Shown here: positions 55,550 to 63,652 of the stretch, piece by piece
Layout: every line of letters starts with the position of its first letter
How positions within the stretch are numbered: position 1 is the first letter of the stretch
Source: Streptomyces tubercidicus
GTDB taxonomy: Bacteria; Actinomycetota; Actinomycetes; Streptomycetales; Streptomycetaceae
Reading direction: 5' to 3'
Assembly (NCBI RefSeq): GCF_027497495.1
Contig: NZ_CP114205.1
Location: forward strand, 2,666,001 to 2,730,000
Length of the DNA stretch: 64,000 bases
Notes under the pieces: generated by a model
Database searches by the model: none
Told to the model about the DNA's origin: nothing
Seen by the model: the letters and a program-made list of their open reading frames with translations, nothing else
Made by a program: the position numbers and the translations under genes

Positions 55550-55656
55550 ACGGGGCGGCGGTGCGGCGCGGGCTGCGGCCCCGGACGGCCCCGGACGGCC
55601 CGGCCCCGGTCAGCCGCCCCCGTCTCGGCCGCGGCCCCGGCCCGCCGCCCGGCCCG

Positions 55657-56304
55657 TCAGCCGAACAGCCCGTCCAGCCAGACCGCCACCGCGTCCGTGA
55701 TCACGGCCATCGACTCCGCCTCACCGACGCCCGCCTTCTTCGGCACCGCGAAGCCGTGGTCGGCGTGCGCCACCTCGGTCAGCTCCGTCCCCGGCGGGAA
55801 TTCCTCCGGCCGCCCGAACGGATCCCGGCCGCCCTGGACGACCAGCGTCGGCACCCCGGCGCCGGTCAGCTCGTCCGCCCGGGACTTCTCCGGCCTGCCC
55901 GGCGGGTGCAGCGGAAAGCTCAGCGCCAGTACGGCCCGAGCCCCCAGCTCACGTGCCGTACGACAGGCCACCCGGGCCCCGGCGCTCCGGCCGCCGGCGA
56001 CGACCGGCAGCCCCGGCTCCGCCAGCGCCGGCCACAGCGCGGTCCAGCCGGTGTCCAGGGTCTTCGGCGCGGGCGCCAGCTTCTTGCCCGCCACCCGCCA
56101 CGGCTGCTCGACCAGTGCCACGGGGTAGCCGCGGGCGGGCAGCGCGGCCGCCAGGGCCCGCAGGTCACGTGCCTCGATGCCGCCGCCGGCGCCATGGCTC
56201 AGCGCCACTACGGCGCGCGCCGGCTCCGCCTCGCGGTACCAGGTGATCCGGGCGTCGCCCGCCGGTGTCGGGACCGTCTCGGTCTCCTTCGCCCCAGTGC
56301 TCAT
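55657..56304 (-). CDS. alpha/beta hydrolase, dienelactone-hydrolase-like
   Basis: A 215-residue alpha/beta-fold protein. The oxyanion segment is ALSHGAGGG and the nucleophile elbow GGRSAGARVA (Ser of GRSAG), then Asp in QGGRDPFG and His in HADHGFAVP complete the triad. This is the KANL3/Tex30-like bacterial family, whose substrate is not known. ATG start MSTGAKET is chosen over a longer form. 177 bp separate it from the SRAP gene, filled largely by a minisatellite. Confidence 0.87.
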   Translation of the reverse strand: MSTGAKETETVPTPAGDARITWYREAEPARAVVALSHGAGGGIEARDLRALAAALPARGYPVALVEQPWRVAGKKLAPAPKTLDTGWTALWPALAEPGLPVVAGGRSAGARVACRTARELGARAVLALSFPLHPPGRPEKSRADELTGAGVPTLVVQGGRDPFGRPEEFPPGTELTEVAHADHGFAVPKKAGVGEAESMAVITDAVAVWLDGLFG

Positions 56305-56355
56305 ACGCCCATCCTGCCCGTGCCGTGGCGGGAAGGTCACCGCGGCGGGCCGCAC

Positions 56356-56486
56356 GGCGGCTCAGACGCGGGCGGCTCAGACGCGGGCGGCTCAGACGCG
56401 GGCGGCTCAGACGCGGGCGGCTCAGACGCGGGCGGCTCAGACGCGGGCGGCTCAGACGCGGGCGGCTCAGACGCGGGCGGCTCAGA
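56356..56486. repeat. 15-bp minisatellite at the SRAP stop codon
   Basis: Eight complete 15-bp units (GGCGGCTCAGACGCG), identical, plus a partial ninth copy. Each unit contains TCA in register with the SRAP stop codon at 56482-56484 (TGA on the minus strand), so the array looks like duplications of the stop region. Noncoding, between the hydrolase and SRAP genes. Confidence 0.95.
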
Positions 56487-57315
56487 ACAGCGTGCCCACC
56501 TCGGGCCCGTCGAGCTCGGTGACCAGCTCGGGCCCGTTGTTGCGGACATTGCTGACCCCGGTCGGTACGGGGTGGGCGCGCATCAGCCCGGCCGGCGGCG
56601 GCGCGAGCAGTGCGCGCAGCTCGTCCGGGTCGGTGCGGGCCGGGTCGAGCCAGGCGTCCCAGCGGTCCGGGGTCAGCACCAGCGGCATCCGGGGGTGGAT
56701 ATCGGCCAGCGACTGCGGCCCGGCGCCGCCGTCCGCCCCGGCCAGCGGGGTGGTCTCGGCCTCAGTGGTGACGACCGTGCAGGTCACCCACCAGGCCAGC
56801 GGGTGATCGCCGGGCAGCGTCCGGTCCCGCCAGAACTCGTACAGCCCGGCCATCGCCATCACGGAGCCGTCCGCGGGCGTCACGAAATACGGCTGCTTAC
56901 GGGGCCGCTTCTTCTTGCCCTGCTCCTCCAGCTGCCGCTCCGCGGCGTCGGTGACCCACTCGAAATACCCGTCTCCGGGCAGCAGGCACCGACGCGTCGC
57001 GAAGGCCTGCCGGAAGGACGGCTTCTCGTGCACCGTCTCACCCCGCGCATTGATCATCTTCGCGGCGGCCTCGGGTGATTTCGACCACGACGGGACCAGG
57101 CCCCACTTCAGCGCCCGCAGCTGGCGCACCGGGGTGCCCGGCGGGAAGGTCTCGGCCGCCGCGCCCTTGAGAGGGCGCTCCAGCACCGCGTGTACCTGGT
57201 CCGTGGGCGCCACGTTCCAGCTGGGCGCCAGGGTCTCCGTCGGCTCCCACTGCTGCACGCCGAATATTCCCACCAGGTCCTCGGGGCGTCGACTCGCCGC
57301 ATACCTACCGCACAT
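56482..57315 (-). CDS. SOS response-associated peptidase (SRAP/YedK family)
   Basis: A 277-residue SRAP-domain protein, related to YedK/HMCES, which crosslinks to abasic sites in single-stranded DNA to protect them. The catalytic Cys2 follows the initiator Met (MCGRYA), exposed after Met removal. Other conserved pieces are APSWNVAPTDQV, WGLVPSW, NARGETVHEKPSFRQAFATRRCLLPGDGYFEW (Glu) and HPRMPLVL (His). The ATG at 57315 is required for Cys2 to be terminal. Confidence 0.95.
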   Translation of the reverse strand: MCGRYAASRRPEDLVGIFGVQQWEPTETLAPSWNVAPTDQVHAVLERPLKGAAAETFPPGTPVRQLRALKWGLVPSWSKSPEAAAKMINARGETVHEKPSFRQAFATRRCLLPGDGYFEWVTDAAERQLEEQGKKKRPRKQPYFVTPADGSVMAMAGLYEFWRDRTLPGDHPLAWWVTCTVVTTEAETTPLAGADGGAGPQSLADIHPRMPLVLTPDRWDAWLDPARTDPDELRALLAPPPAGLMRAHPVPTGVSNVRNNGPELVTELDGPEVGTLF

Positions 57316-57350
57316 GCATGCCACACTGCCATGCCACACGAAGGGGAGAC

Positions 57351-58064
57351 ATGGACACCGACCACCTCACGGACATATGGAGCCGCGTGTTCGGGACCCA
57401 GCCCGATCCCTCGCTCTGGCTGGTGATCGTCACGGCGGTGCTCGCGCTGGGCGCCGTCGTCCCGCACACCGCCTGGCGGCTGTCGCGGAACGCCGTCACC
57501 ATCGCGCACGAGGGCGGGCACGGGCTGATCGCGCTGCTCACCGGCCGCCGCCTGGACGGCATCCGGCTGCACTCCGACACCTCGGGGCTGACCGTCTCGC
57601 GCGGCAAGCCGACCGGTCTGGGCATGGTGCTGACCGCCGCGGCGGGCTACATCGCCCCGTCGCTGCTCGGTCTGGCGGGCGCCGCGCTCCTCGCCGCGGG
57701 GCACATCACGGCGCTGCTGTGGGGCGCCACCGCGCTGCTTCTGGCGATGCTGATCATGATCCGTAACGCCTACGGGGTGCTCACGGTCGTGCTGACCGGC
57801 GCCGCGTTCGTGCTGGTCTCCTGGCTGACGACGCCGGACGTGCAGGCGGCGTTCGCGTATGCGGCGGTGTGGTTCCTGCTGCTGGGCGGGGTGCGGCCGC
57901 CGTTCGAGCTGATGGGCAAGCGGCGCCGGGGCGGGGCGGTGGACTCCGATCCGGACCAGCTGGCGCGGCTGACGCATGTCCCGGCGGCTATCTGGCTCGG
58001 CCTCTTCCACGTGGTGACGCTGTGCTCCCTGATCGGCGGCGGGCGCTGGCTGCTCGGCCTCTGA
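57351..58064 (+). CDS. M50-family membrane metallopeptidase
   Basis: A 237-residue intramembrane protease of the M50B type. The zinc motif HEGGH lies at about residues 54-58 in AHEGGHGLIALLTG, and several membrane helices follow. The third-ligand region NAYGVLTVV is further on. Substrate unknown; relatives act in regulated intramembrane proteolysis. The ATG at 57351 has GGGGAGA in front. Divergent from the SRAP gene by 35 bp. Confidence 0.88.
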   Translation: MDTDHLTDIWSRVFGTQPDPSLWLVIVTAVLALGAVVPHTAWRLSRNAVTIAHEGGHGLIALLTGRRLDGIRLHSDTSGLTVSRGKPTGLGMVLTAAAGYIAPSLLGLAGAALLAAGHITALLWGATALLLAMLIMIRNAYGVLTVVLTGAAFVLVSWLTTPDVQAAFAYAAVWFLLLGGVRPPFELMGKRRRGGAVDSDPDQLARLTHVPAAIWLGLFHVVTLCSLIGGGRWLLGL

Positions 58065-58229
58065 CGTCAACCGCCCCGCGCCGGGGGCCGGTTCCCCTGC
58101 CGGCCCGGCCGGTGGTGCCGCCGCGGACGCGGTTCCGGCACGTGAGCGCCGTACCGGTGCCCTGTCTCACAGGGGTTGCGGCACTTTTGATCAAGATCGG
58201 CACCCTTGCCCAGCCATTAAAGTAAGGGC

Positions 58230-59603
58230 ATGACCGAGAGCCCCACACATCCCGCCCTGTGGCCCGCCCCCCTCGCCTCCGGGGCCGTCGATGCCACCGT
58301 CACCGTGCCCGGCTCCAAATCGGTCACCAACCGCGGCCTGGTGCTGGCCGCCCTCTCCAGCGAGCCCGGCTGGCTGCGCCGCCCGCTGCGCTCCCGGGAC
58401 ACGCTCCTGATGGCCGAGGCGCTGCGCACCCTGGGCGTCGGTATCGAGGAGACCGCGTCCTCCAGCTCGGCCGGTTCCGCGGACGCCGCCGGGCAGCCCG
58501 GTGGCGGGGAGGCCTGGCGGATCATCCCCGCGGGTCTGCACGGCCCGGCCACCATCGACGTCGGCAACGCCGGCACGGTCATGCGCTTCCTTCCGCCGGT
58601 CGCCGCCCTCGCCGACGGCCCGATCCGTTTCGACGGCGACCCGCGCTCCTACGAACGCCCGCTCGGCGGTGTGATCGACGCGCTGCGCGCCCTCGGCGCC
58701 CGGATCGACGACGACAACCGCGGGGCGCTGCCCATGACGGTCTTCGGCAGCGGCGGCCTGGACGGCGGCCGGGTGGAGATCGACGCGTCCTCGTCCTCCC
58801 AGTTCGTCAGCGCGCTGCTGCTGTCCGCACCCCGCTTCAACCAGGGCGTCGAGGTCCGGCACGTGGGCTCCGCGCTGCCCTCCATGCCGCACATCCGGAT
58901 GACCGTCGACATGCTGCGCGGCGTCGGCGCGCAGGTGGACACCCCGGAGGCGGGCGGCGAGCCCAACGTCTGGCGGGTCACCCCGGGCGCGCTGCTCGGC
59001 CGCGATCTGGTCGTCGAGCCGGATCTGTCGAACGCCCAGCCCTTCCTCGCCGCGGCGCTGGTCACCGGCGGCCGGGTCACCATCCCGGACTGGCCCGAGC
59101 ACACCACACAGCCCGGTGACGCGCTGCGCGAGATCTTCACCACCATGGGCGGCTCCTGCGAGCTGACCGACCGGGGGCTGACCTTCACCGGCAGCGGCCG
59201 GATCCACGGCATCGACGTCGACCTGAGCGAGGTCGGCGAGCTGACCCCCGGCATCGCCGCGGTCGCCGCGCTGGCCGACTCCCCTTCCACACTGCGCGGG
59301 GTGGCGCACCTGCGGCTGCACGAGACCGACCGGCTGGCCGCGCTCACCAAGGAGCTCAACGAACTCGGCGGCGACGTCACCGAGACCGCGGACGGTCTGC
59401 ACATCCGGCCGCGCCCCCTGCACGGCGGGGTGTTCCACACCTACGAGGACCACCGGCTGGCCACCGCCGCGGCGGTCATCGGCCTGGCCGTCGACGGCGT
59501 GCGGGTCGAGAACGTCGCCACCACCGCCAAGACGCTCCCGGACTTCCCGGCGATGTGGACGGACATGCTCGACCCGGCGGCCGTACCCGCCCGGAGAGGC
59601 TGA
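58230..59603 (+). CDS. aroA: 3-phosphoshikimate 1-carboxyvinyltransferase (EPSP synthase)
   Basis: A 457-residue enzyme of the shikimate pathway joining shikimate-3-phosphate and PEP. Motifs: GSKSVTNRGLVLAAL (N-terminal), GNAGTVMRFLPP (the G-N-A-G-T/S loop), SSSSQFVSALLLSAPRF and LHETDRLAALTKELNELGG, DHRLATAAAVIGL. Length is normal. It is followed 14 bp on by rsgA, so the pair is likely one operon. Close to sigR, as in other Streptomyces. Confidence 0.97.
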   Translation: MTESPTHPALWPAPLASGAVDATVTVPGSKSVTNRGLVLAALSSEPGWLRRPLRSRDTLLMAEALRTLGVGIEETASSSSAGSADAAGQPGGGEAWRIIPAGLHGPATIDVGNAGTVMRFLPPVAALADGPIRFDGDPRSYERPLGGVIDALRALGARIDDDNRGALPMTVFGSGGLDGGRVEIDASSSSQFVSALLLSAPRFNQGVEVRHVGSALPSMPHIRMTVDMLRGVGAQVDTPEAGGEPNVWRVTPGALLGRDLVVEPDLSNAQPFLAAALVTGGRVTIPDWPEHTTQPGDALREIFTTMGGSCELTDRGLTFTGSGRIHGIDVDLSEVGELTPGIAAVAALADSPSTLRGVAHLRLHETDRLAALTKELNELGGDVTETADGLHIRPRPLHGGVFHTYEDHRLATAAAVIGLAVDGVRVENVATTAKTLPDFPAMWTDMLDPAAVPARRG

Positions 59604-59617
59604 GGGCTGACGCCGCC

Positions 59618-60625
59618 ATGCGCCGCTACGGAAAGAACCCCGACGAGGACGACATCCGCGTCCGCCCCAACCCCAAGGGAAACCGCCCCCGCACCAACAT
59701 CCGCCCCAAGCACGAGGACGCCGGCGAGGGCCTGGTGCTGACCGTCGACCGCGGTCGGCTGACCTGCCTCATCGACGGCCGTACGGTCACCGCGATGAAG
59801 GCCCGCGAGCTGGGCCGCAAGAGCGCGGTGGTCGGCGACCGGGTCGCTGTCGTGGGCGATCTGAGCGGCGCCAAGGACACCCTGGCCCGGATCGTCCGGG
59901 TCCAGCCGCGCTCGTCGACGCTGCGCCGTACGGCCGACGATGACGACCCGTTCGAGCGGGTCGTGGTCGCCAACGCCGACCAGCTCGCCATCGTCACCGC
60001 GCTCGCCGACCCCGAGCCGCGCCCCCGGCTCATCGACCGCTGTCTGGTCGCCGCCTATGACGCGGGCCTCGATCCGCTGCTGGTGCTGACCAAGTCCGAT
60101 CTGGCGTCCGCGGACACCCTGCTGGAGTCCTACGGCGACCTCGGCGTCCCCTACGTCGTCACCAATCGCGACGAACTCGCCGACGGCAGCGCAGCCGACC
60201 GGATCAGGGCCACCCTCGCGGGCCGGATGACGGCGTTCGTCGGGCACTCCGGAGTGGGCAAGACCACCCTGGTCAACGCCCTGGTCCCGGAGCGCCGCCG
60301 GGCCACCGGACACGTCAACGCGGTGACCGGCCGCGGGCGGCACACCACCACCTCCGCGCTGGCGCTGCCGCTGCCCGACGACTCGGGCTGGGTCATCGAC
60401 ACCCCCGGCGTCCGGTCGTTCGGGCTGCATCACGTCGACCCGTCCCGGGTCATCAACGCCTTCCCGGATCTGGAGCCGGGCACCGCGGACTGCCCGCGCG
60501 CCTGCAGCCACGACGAACCGGACTGCGCGCTGGACGCGTGGGTCACCGACGGCCACGCCGATCCGGCCCGCCTCTACTCCCTGCGCCGCCTCCTGGCCAC
60601 CCGAGAACGACGCGAGGGCGACTGA
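59618..60625 (+). CDS. rsgA: ribosome small-subunit GTPase RsgA
   Basis: A 335-residue circularly permuted GTPase that helps mature the 30S subunit. An OB-fold domain precedes the permuted G domain: G4 TKSDLA, then G1 GHSGVGKTTLVNAL, and G3 DTPGVRSFGL. The C-terminal zinc knuckle is CPRACSHDEPDC. The ATG at 59618 (MRRYGKNPDEDD) gives the right length. Cotranscribed with aroA. Confidence 0.95.
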   Translation: MRRYGKNPDEDDIRVRPNPKGNRPRTNIRPKHEDAGEGLVLTVDRGRLTCLIDGRTVTAMKARELGRKSAVVGDRVAVVGDLSGAKDTLARIVRVQPRSSTLRRTADDDDPFERVVVANADQLAIVTALADPEPRPRLIDRCLVAAYDAGLDPLLVLTKSDLASADTLLESYGDLGVPYVVTNRDELADGSAADRIRATLAGRMTAFVGHSGVGKTTLVNALVPERRRATGHVNAVTGRGRHTTTSALALPLPDDSGWVIDTPGVRSFGLHHVDPSRVINAFPDLEPGTADCPRACSHDEPDCALDAWVTDGHADPARLYSLRRLLATRERREGD

Positions 60626-60783
60626 TCCCCGAAGTTTGCCGCCGCCCGTCCGAGGTAAGGGCATAATCACACGAAGGTCGGCGCAGTGGTCGATCACGCC
60701 CTGATCGCCCGGACGGGGCCGTACGGAGTGATTCTGACGCCCGCTCACCTGGGACAGCCCTTAGCTGACGGAGGCAATGGGAC

Positions 60784-61107
60784 ATGGCGTGGCTGCTGGT
60801 CGTGGTGGCGGGGATCCTGGAGACCGGCTTCGCGGTCTGCCTCAAGCTCTCGCACGGCTTCACCCGCCTGTTCCCGACCATCGCCTTCGCCGTCTTCGCC
60901 CTCGGCAGCTTCGGTCTGCTGACCCTGGCGCTGCGCAGGCTCGACGTCGGCCCGGCGTACGCGGTGTGGACCGGCATCGGCGCGGCCGGTACGGCGATCT
61001 ACGGCATGGTCTTCCTCGGGGATGTGGTCTCCACCCTGAAGATCGTCTCCATCACGCTGGTGATCGTGGGGGTGGTGGGGCTGCAGTTGTCGGGGTCTGC
61101 GCACTGA
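60784..61107 (+). CDS. SMR-family exporter, SugE/Gdx type
   Basis: A 107-residue, four-helix small multidrug-resistance protein. The essential Glu lies in helix 1 (GILETGFAVCLKLSHGF) and the sequence RRLDVGPAYAVWTGIGAAGTAIYG is typical of the SugE (Gdx) branch, which exports guanidinium. So a guanidinium exporter is more likely than a multidrug pump. Gene preceded by 158 bp without a guanidine riboswitch that I could recognise. Convergent with the TetR gene. Confidence 0.88.
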   Translation: MAWLLVVVAGILETGFAVCLKLSHGFTRLFPTIAFAVFALGSFGLLTLALRRLDVGPAYAVWTGIGAAGTAIYGMVFLGDVVSTLKIVSITLVIVGVVGLQLSGSAH

Positions 61108-61171
61108 GCGTGGGGGGGCGGAACCGCCGGGCCCATCCGCCTCGTCCGACCGCTTGTTTTGTGACGCCTCG

Positions 61172-61921
61172 TCAGCATTGCTCCCCTGGCCACACATCGG
61201 CCGTCCGCCCGCCCGCCGGTAACCGGGCGAAGGCCCCCCGTACGAGCCGGACGACCATCTCCGCCTCCAGCTCCCGCCGCGACCGCTGGGCCCGTACGCT
61301 CCCCGGGGACGGCGCGGCCCCCGGCGTCACGGGAGCGACCACACAGGCCAGGGCCAGCCGCGCCGCGGTCTCACAGGCGGTGCCCAGGGCGGGCAGCTGC
61401 TCCTCCGGCCAGTCGGGCTCCAGCGCCGCGACCGCCTGATCGCAGAACCGGCCGACGAGTTCGGCGGGGCCCGGCAGCGGCCCGTCCCCCGGCGGTGCGG
61501 TCCGCTGCCCGGGGATGCCGGGCCGGGCGGCCGGTGGCGGCGCGGGCTCGCCGACCGCCACCGCGGGGGTCGGCAACCGGTCGCCCCAGCAGCCGGTCAG
61601 GGCGGCCCTGACCAGGGGATTGGCGCGCGCGGTCCGCAGCGTCCAGGCGGCCGCGGCCGCCACCCGGCCCGCCGCGTCGCCACCGGCACCGGCGGCCGGA
61701 GCGCCCTGGGACAGCGCGCGTGCGACCCCGGCGAGGTAGTGGTCGGTCTCCCGGCGGACGAGGGCGCGGGCCAGCCCCTCCTTGCTGCCGAACTCGTTGT
61801 AGAGCGTCTGCCGGGACACCCCGGCCGCGGCCGCGACATCGACCATCCGCACGGCCGCCCAGGCCCGTTCCGTCAGCGCCGTATAGGCGGCGTCGAGCAA
61901 GGATTCACGCGCTGCGGGCAT
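61172..61921 (-). CDS. TetR-family transcriptional regulator
   Basis: A 249-residue repressor with an N-terminal HTH (AWAAVRMVDVAAAAGVSRQTLYNEFGSKEGLARALVRRE, about residues 20-60) and a variable Ala/Pro-rich ligand domain. The target may be the neighbouring SMR exporter or the divergent hisN; neither is shown. The ATG at 61921 has GGGGAGG upstream and lies about 40 bp after a good promoter; an earlier GTG would begin at the -10 itself and is rejected. Confidence 0.85.
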   Translation of the reverse strand: MPAARESLLDAAYTALTERAWAAVRMVDVAAAAGVSRQTLYNEFGSKEGLARALVRRETDHYLAGVARALSQGAPAAGAGGDAAGRVAAAAAWTLRTARANPLVRAALTGCWGDRLPTPAVAVGEPAPPPAARPGIPGQRTAPPGDGPLPGPAELVGRFCDQAVAALEPDWPEEQLPALGTACETAARLALACVVAPVTPGAAPSPGSVRAQRSRRELEAEMVVRLVRGAFARLPAGGRTADVWPGEQC

Positions 61922-61966
61922 CCGTCGCCTCCCCGGCCGCCGGCCCCGGGTAGCCGGTGTGCGCAC

Positions 61967-61995
61967 AGAATTGACGCACCGCCAGACACTGTCAA
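61967..61995 (-). promoter_or_regulatory. promoter of the TetR gene
   Basis: Minus-strand TTGACA (61995-61990) and AATTCT (61972-61967) are spaced by 17 bp, giving a leader of about 40 nt before the ATG at 61921. A good HrdB-type match. Confidence 0.6.
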
Positions 61996-62098
61996 GGGTC
62001 GTCGCGACGGGGTGCCCGCCGGCGGCGCGCGGGCCGCCACACGCCGGGCGGCGCATGGCCGTGTGGCTCCGGCGTATACCAATGGATACTGTTCGCAC

Positions 62099-62902
62099 AT
62101 GCCCGACTATCACGATGATCTTCGTCTCGGCCATGTGCTCGCGGACGCCGCGGACGCCGCCACCATGGAGCGCTTCAAGGCGCTCGACCTCAAGGTCGAG
62201 ACCAAACCGGACATGACACCGGTGAGCGAGGCGGACAAGGCCGCCGAAGAGCTCATCCGCGGCCAGCTCCAGCGGGCCCGGCCACGGGACGCGGTGCTCG
62301 GCGAGGAGTTCGGCAGCGAGGGCGCGGGGCCGCGCCGCTGGATCATCGACCCGATCGACGGCACCAAGAACTACGTCCGCGGGGTGCCGGTCTGGGCGAC
62401 GCTGATCGCGCTGATGGAGCGCGGCGAGGGCGGTGACCGCCCGGTGGTCGGCATTGTCTCGGCTCCGGCGCTCAACCGCCGCTGGTGGGCCGCCGACGGT
62501 CTGGGAGCCTTCACCGGCCGCAGCCTGACCTCCGCGACCCGGTTGCGGGTCTCCCAGGTCGGCCGCATCCAGGACGCCTCGTTCGCGTACTCCTCGCTGA
62601 CCGGCTGGGAGGAGCGCGGCAAGCTGCCCAGCTTCCTGGACCTGAGCCGGGACTGCTGGCGCACCCGGGGCTATGGCGACTTCTGGCCGTACATGATGAT
62701 CGCCGAGGGTTCGGTGGACATCTGCGCCGAGCCGGAGCTGTCGCTGTGGGACATGGCGGCCTGTGCGGTCGTGGTGAACGAGGCCGGCGGCCGGTTCACC
62801 GGCCTGGACGGCAAGCCGGGCCCGCACAGCGGCAACGCGGCGGCCTCGAACGGTCTGCTGCACGAGGATCTGCTGGGTTATCTCGGCGATTCCCCGCACT
62901 GA
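62099..62902 (+). CDS. hisN: histidinol-phosphatase (inositol-monophosphatase fold)
   Basis: A 267-residue phosphatase for the eighth step of histidine synthesis in actinobacteria. Metal-binding motifs are GEEFG, DPIDGTKNYVRG and ELSLWDMAAC. The segment FWPYMMIAEGSVDI is characteristic. It begins with ATG at 62099 (MPDYHDDL). It is not in the main his operon, as is usual in Streptomyces. Divergent from TetR. Confidence 0.94.
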   Translation: MPDYHDDLRLGHVLADAADAATMERFKALDLKVETKPDMTPVSEADKAAEELIRGQLQRARPRDAVLGEEFGSEGAGPRRWIIDPIDGTKNYVRGVPVWATLIALMERGEGGDRPVVGIVSAPALNRRWWAADGLGAFTGRSLTSATRLRVSQVGRIQDASFAYSSLTGWEERGKLPSFLDLSRDCWRTRGYGDFWPYMMIAEGSVDICAEPELSLWDMAACAVVVNEAGGRFTGLDGKPGPHSGNAAASNGLLHEDLLGYLGDSPH

Positions 62903-62998
62903 CCTGCGGCGGAGCGCGCATTCGGACAGCCGTCCAACAGTTAGCCCTTGTTGCATCCGCGGAGGCATGTGAACATGAGAATCCCCCACTTTGTGAAC

Positions 62999-63016
62999 TT
63001 GTGAACCGCTTCGCAA
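62999..63016. promoter_or_regulatory. Rex-like operator before the CBS gene
   Basis: TTGTGAA-CCGC-TTCGCAA differs by one base from the Rex consensus TTGTGAA-N4-TTCACAA and lies 31-48 bp before the CBS-protein ATG. The sequence is therefore probably a redox-responsive operator. Confidence 0.65.
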
Positions 63017-63046
63017 GCACATTCACCAAGGAGGTGGCTCCACTCC

Positions 63047-63454
63047 ATGCCCATGTACGTCAAAGACGCCATGAGCACGGTGGTCCTCACCATCGGGCCC
63101 GCTCACACCCTCCGCCAGGCGGCGCAGCTGATGGCGGCCCGCCGCATCGGCGCGGCTGTGGTCCTCGACAACGACACCAGCGGCATCGGCATCCTCACCG
63201 AGCGCGACATCCTCAACTCCCTCGGTGCGGGCGAGAACCCCGACCGGGAGACCGCCCAGACCCACACCACTCCGGACGTGGTCTTCGCCGCCCCGGACTG
63301 GACCCTGGTCGATGCCGCGGACGCCATGGTGCGCGGCGGCTTCCGCCATCTGATCGTGCTCAACGACCAGGAACCGGTCGGCGTGGTCTCCGTACGCGAC
63401 ATCATCCGCTGCTGGTCAACCGTCACAGAGCGGCCCCGCCCCATCCCCGCCTGA
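63047..63454 (+). CDS. CBS-domain pair protein
   Basis: A 135-residue protein consisting of one Bateman module: CBS1 (about residues 3-58; MSTVVLTIGPAHTLRQAAQLMAARRIGAAVV) and CBS2 (about residues 75-130; TLVDAADAMVRGGFRHLIVLNDQEPVGVVSVRDI). Such small proteins bind adenosine nucleotides (AMP, ATP) and sense energy state; in actinobacteria some are dormancy-associated. AAGGAGG precedes the ATG; translation could also begin at the Met two codons later. Redox control by a Rex-like site is inferred. Confidence 0.9.
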   Translation: MPMYVKDAMSTVVLTIGPAHTLRQAAQLMAARRIGAAVVLDNDTSGIGILTERDILNSLGAGENPDRETAQTHTTPDVVFAAPDWTLVDAADAMVRGGFRHLIVLNDQEPVGVVSVRDIIRCWSTVTERPRPIPA

Positions 63455-63604
63455 ACCGCGCACAGGCTCCGGGCGCGACACCCCGGAGCCGCCCGCACGA
63501 AGAGGCCGGAGCCCCATGGCATCCGGCCTCTCCGCTCAATACGGCAGCGACAGTTGCGCAACCCCCACGGAGCTCAACCACCTCCGCGAGAGCGGCTGGG
63601 GGCA

Positions 63605-63628
63605 CCTCCCAGCGGTAGCTGGGGGAGG
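63605..63628. repeat. Streptomyces-type GC-rich palindrome
   Basis: A stem-loop of CCTCCCAGC, loop GGTA, GCTGGGGGAGG. I recall close variants of this hairpin in intergenic regions of many Streptomyces chromosomes. It lies between the convergent CBS and catalase genes and may work as a terminator. Confidence 0.6.
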
Positions 63629-63652
63629 CTCAGCCGCAAAGGGGCCGCGCGC

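Noticed and set aside
56356..56486. CRISPR-like array
   Set aside because: Units are 15 bp, contiguous and without spacers, so this is a tandem repeat; no cas gene is in the window.
60626..60783. Guanidine riboswitch before the SMR gene
   Set aside because: The gene type made it likely, but I could not find the ykkC or mini-ykkC conserved segments.
61922..61966. GTG start upstream for the TetR gene
   Set aside because: It would lie directly at the -10 element, so it would not be in the transcript; the ATG at 61921 has a good ribosome site.
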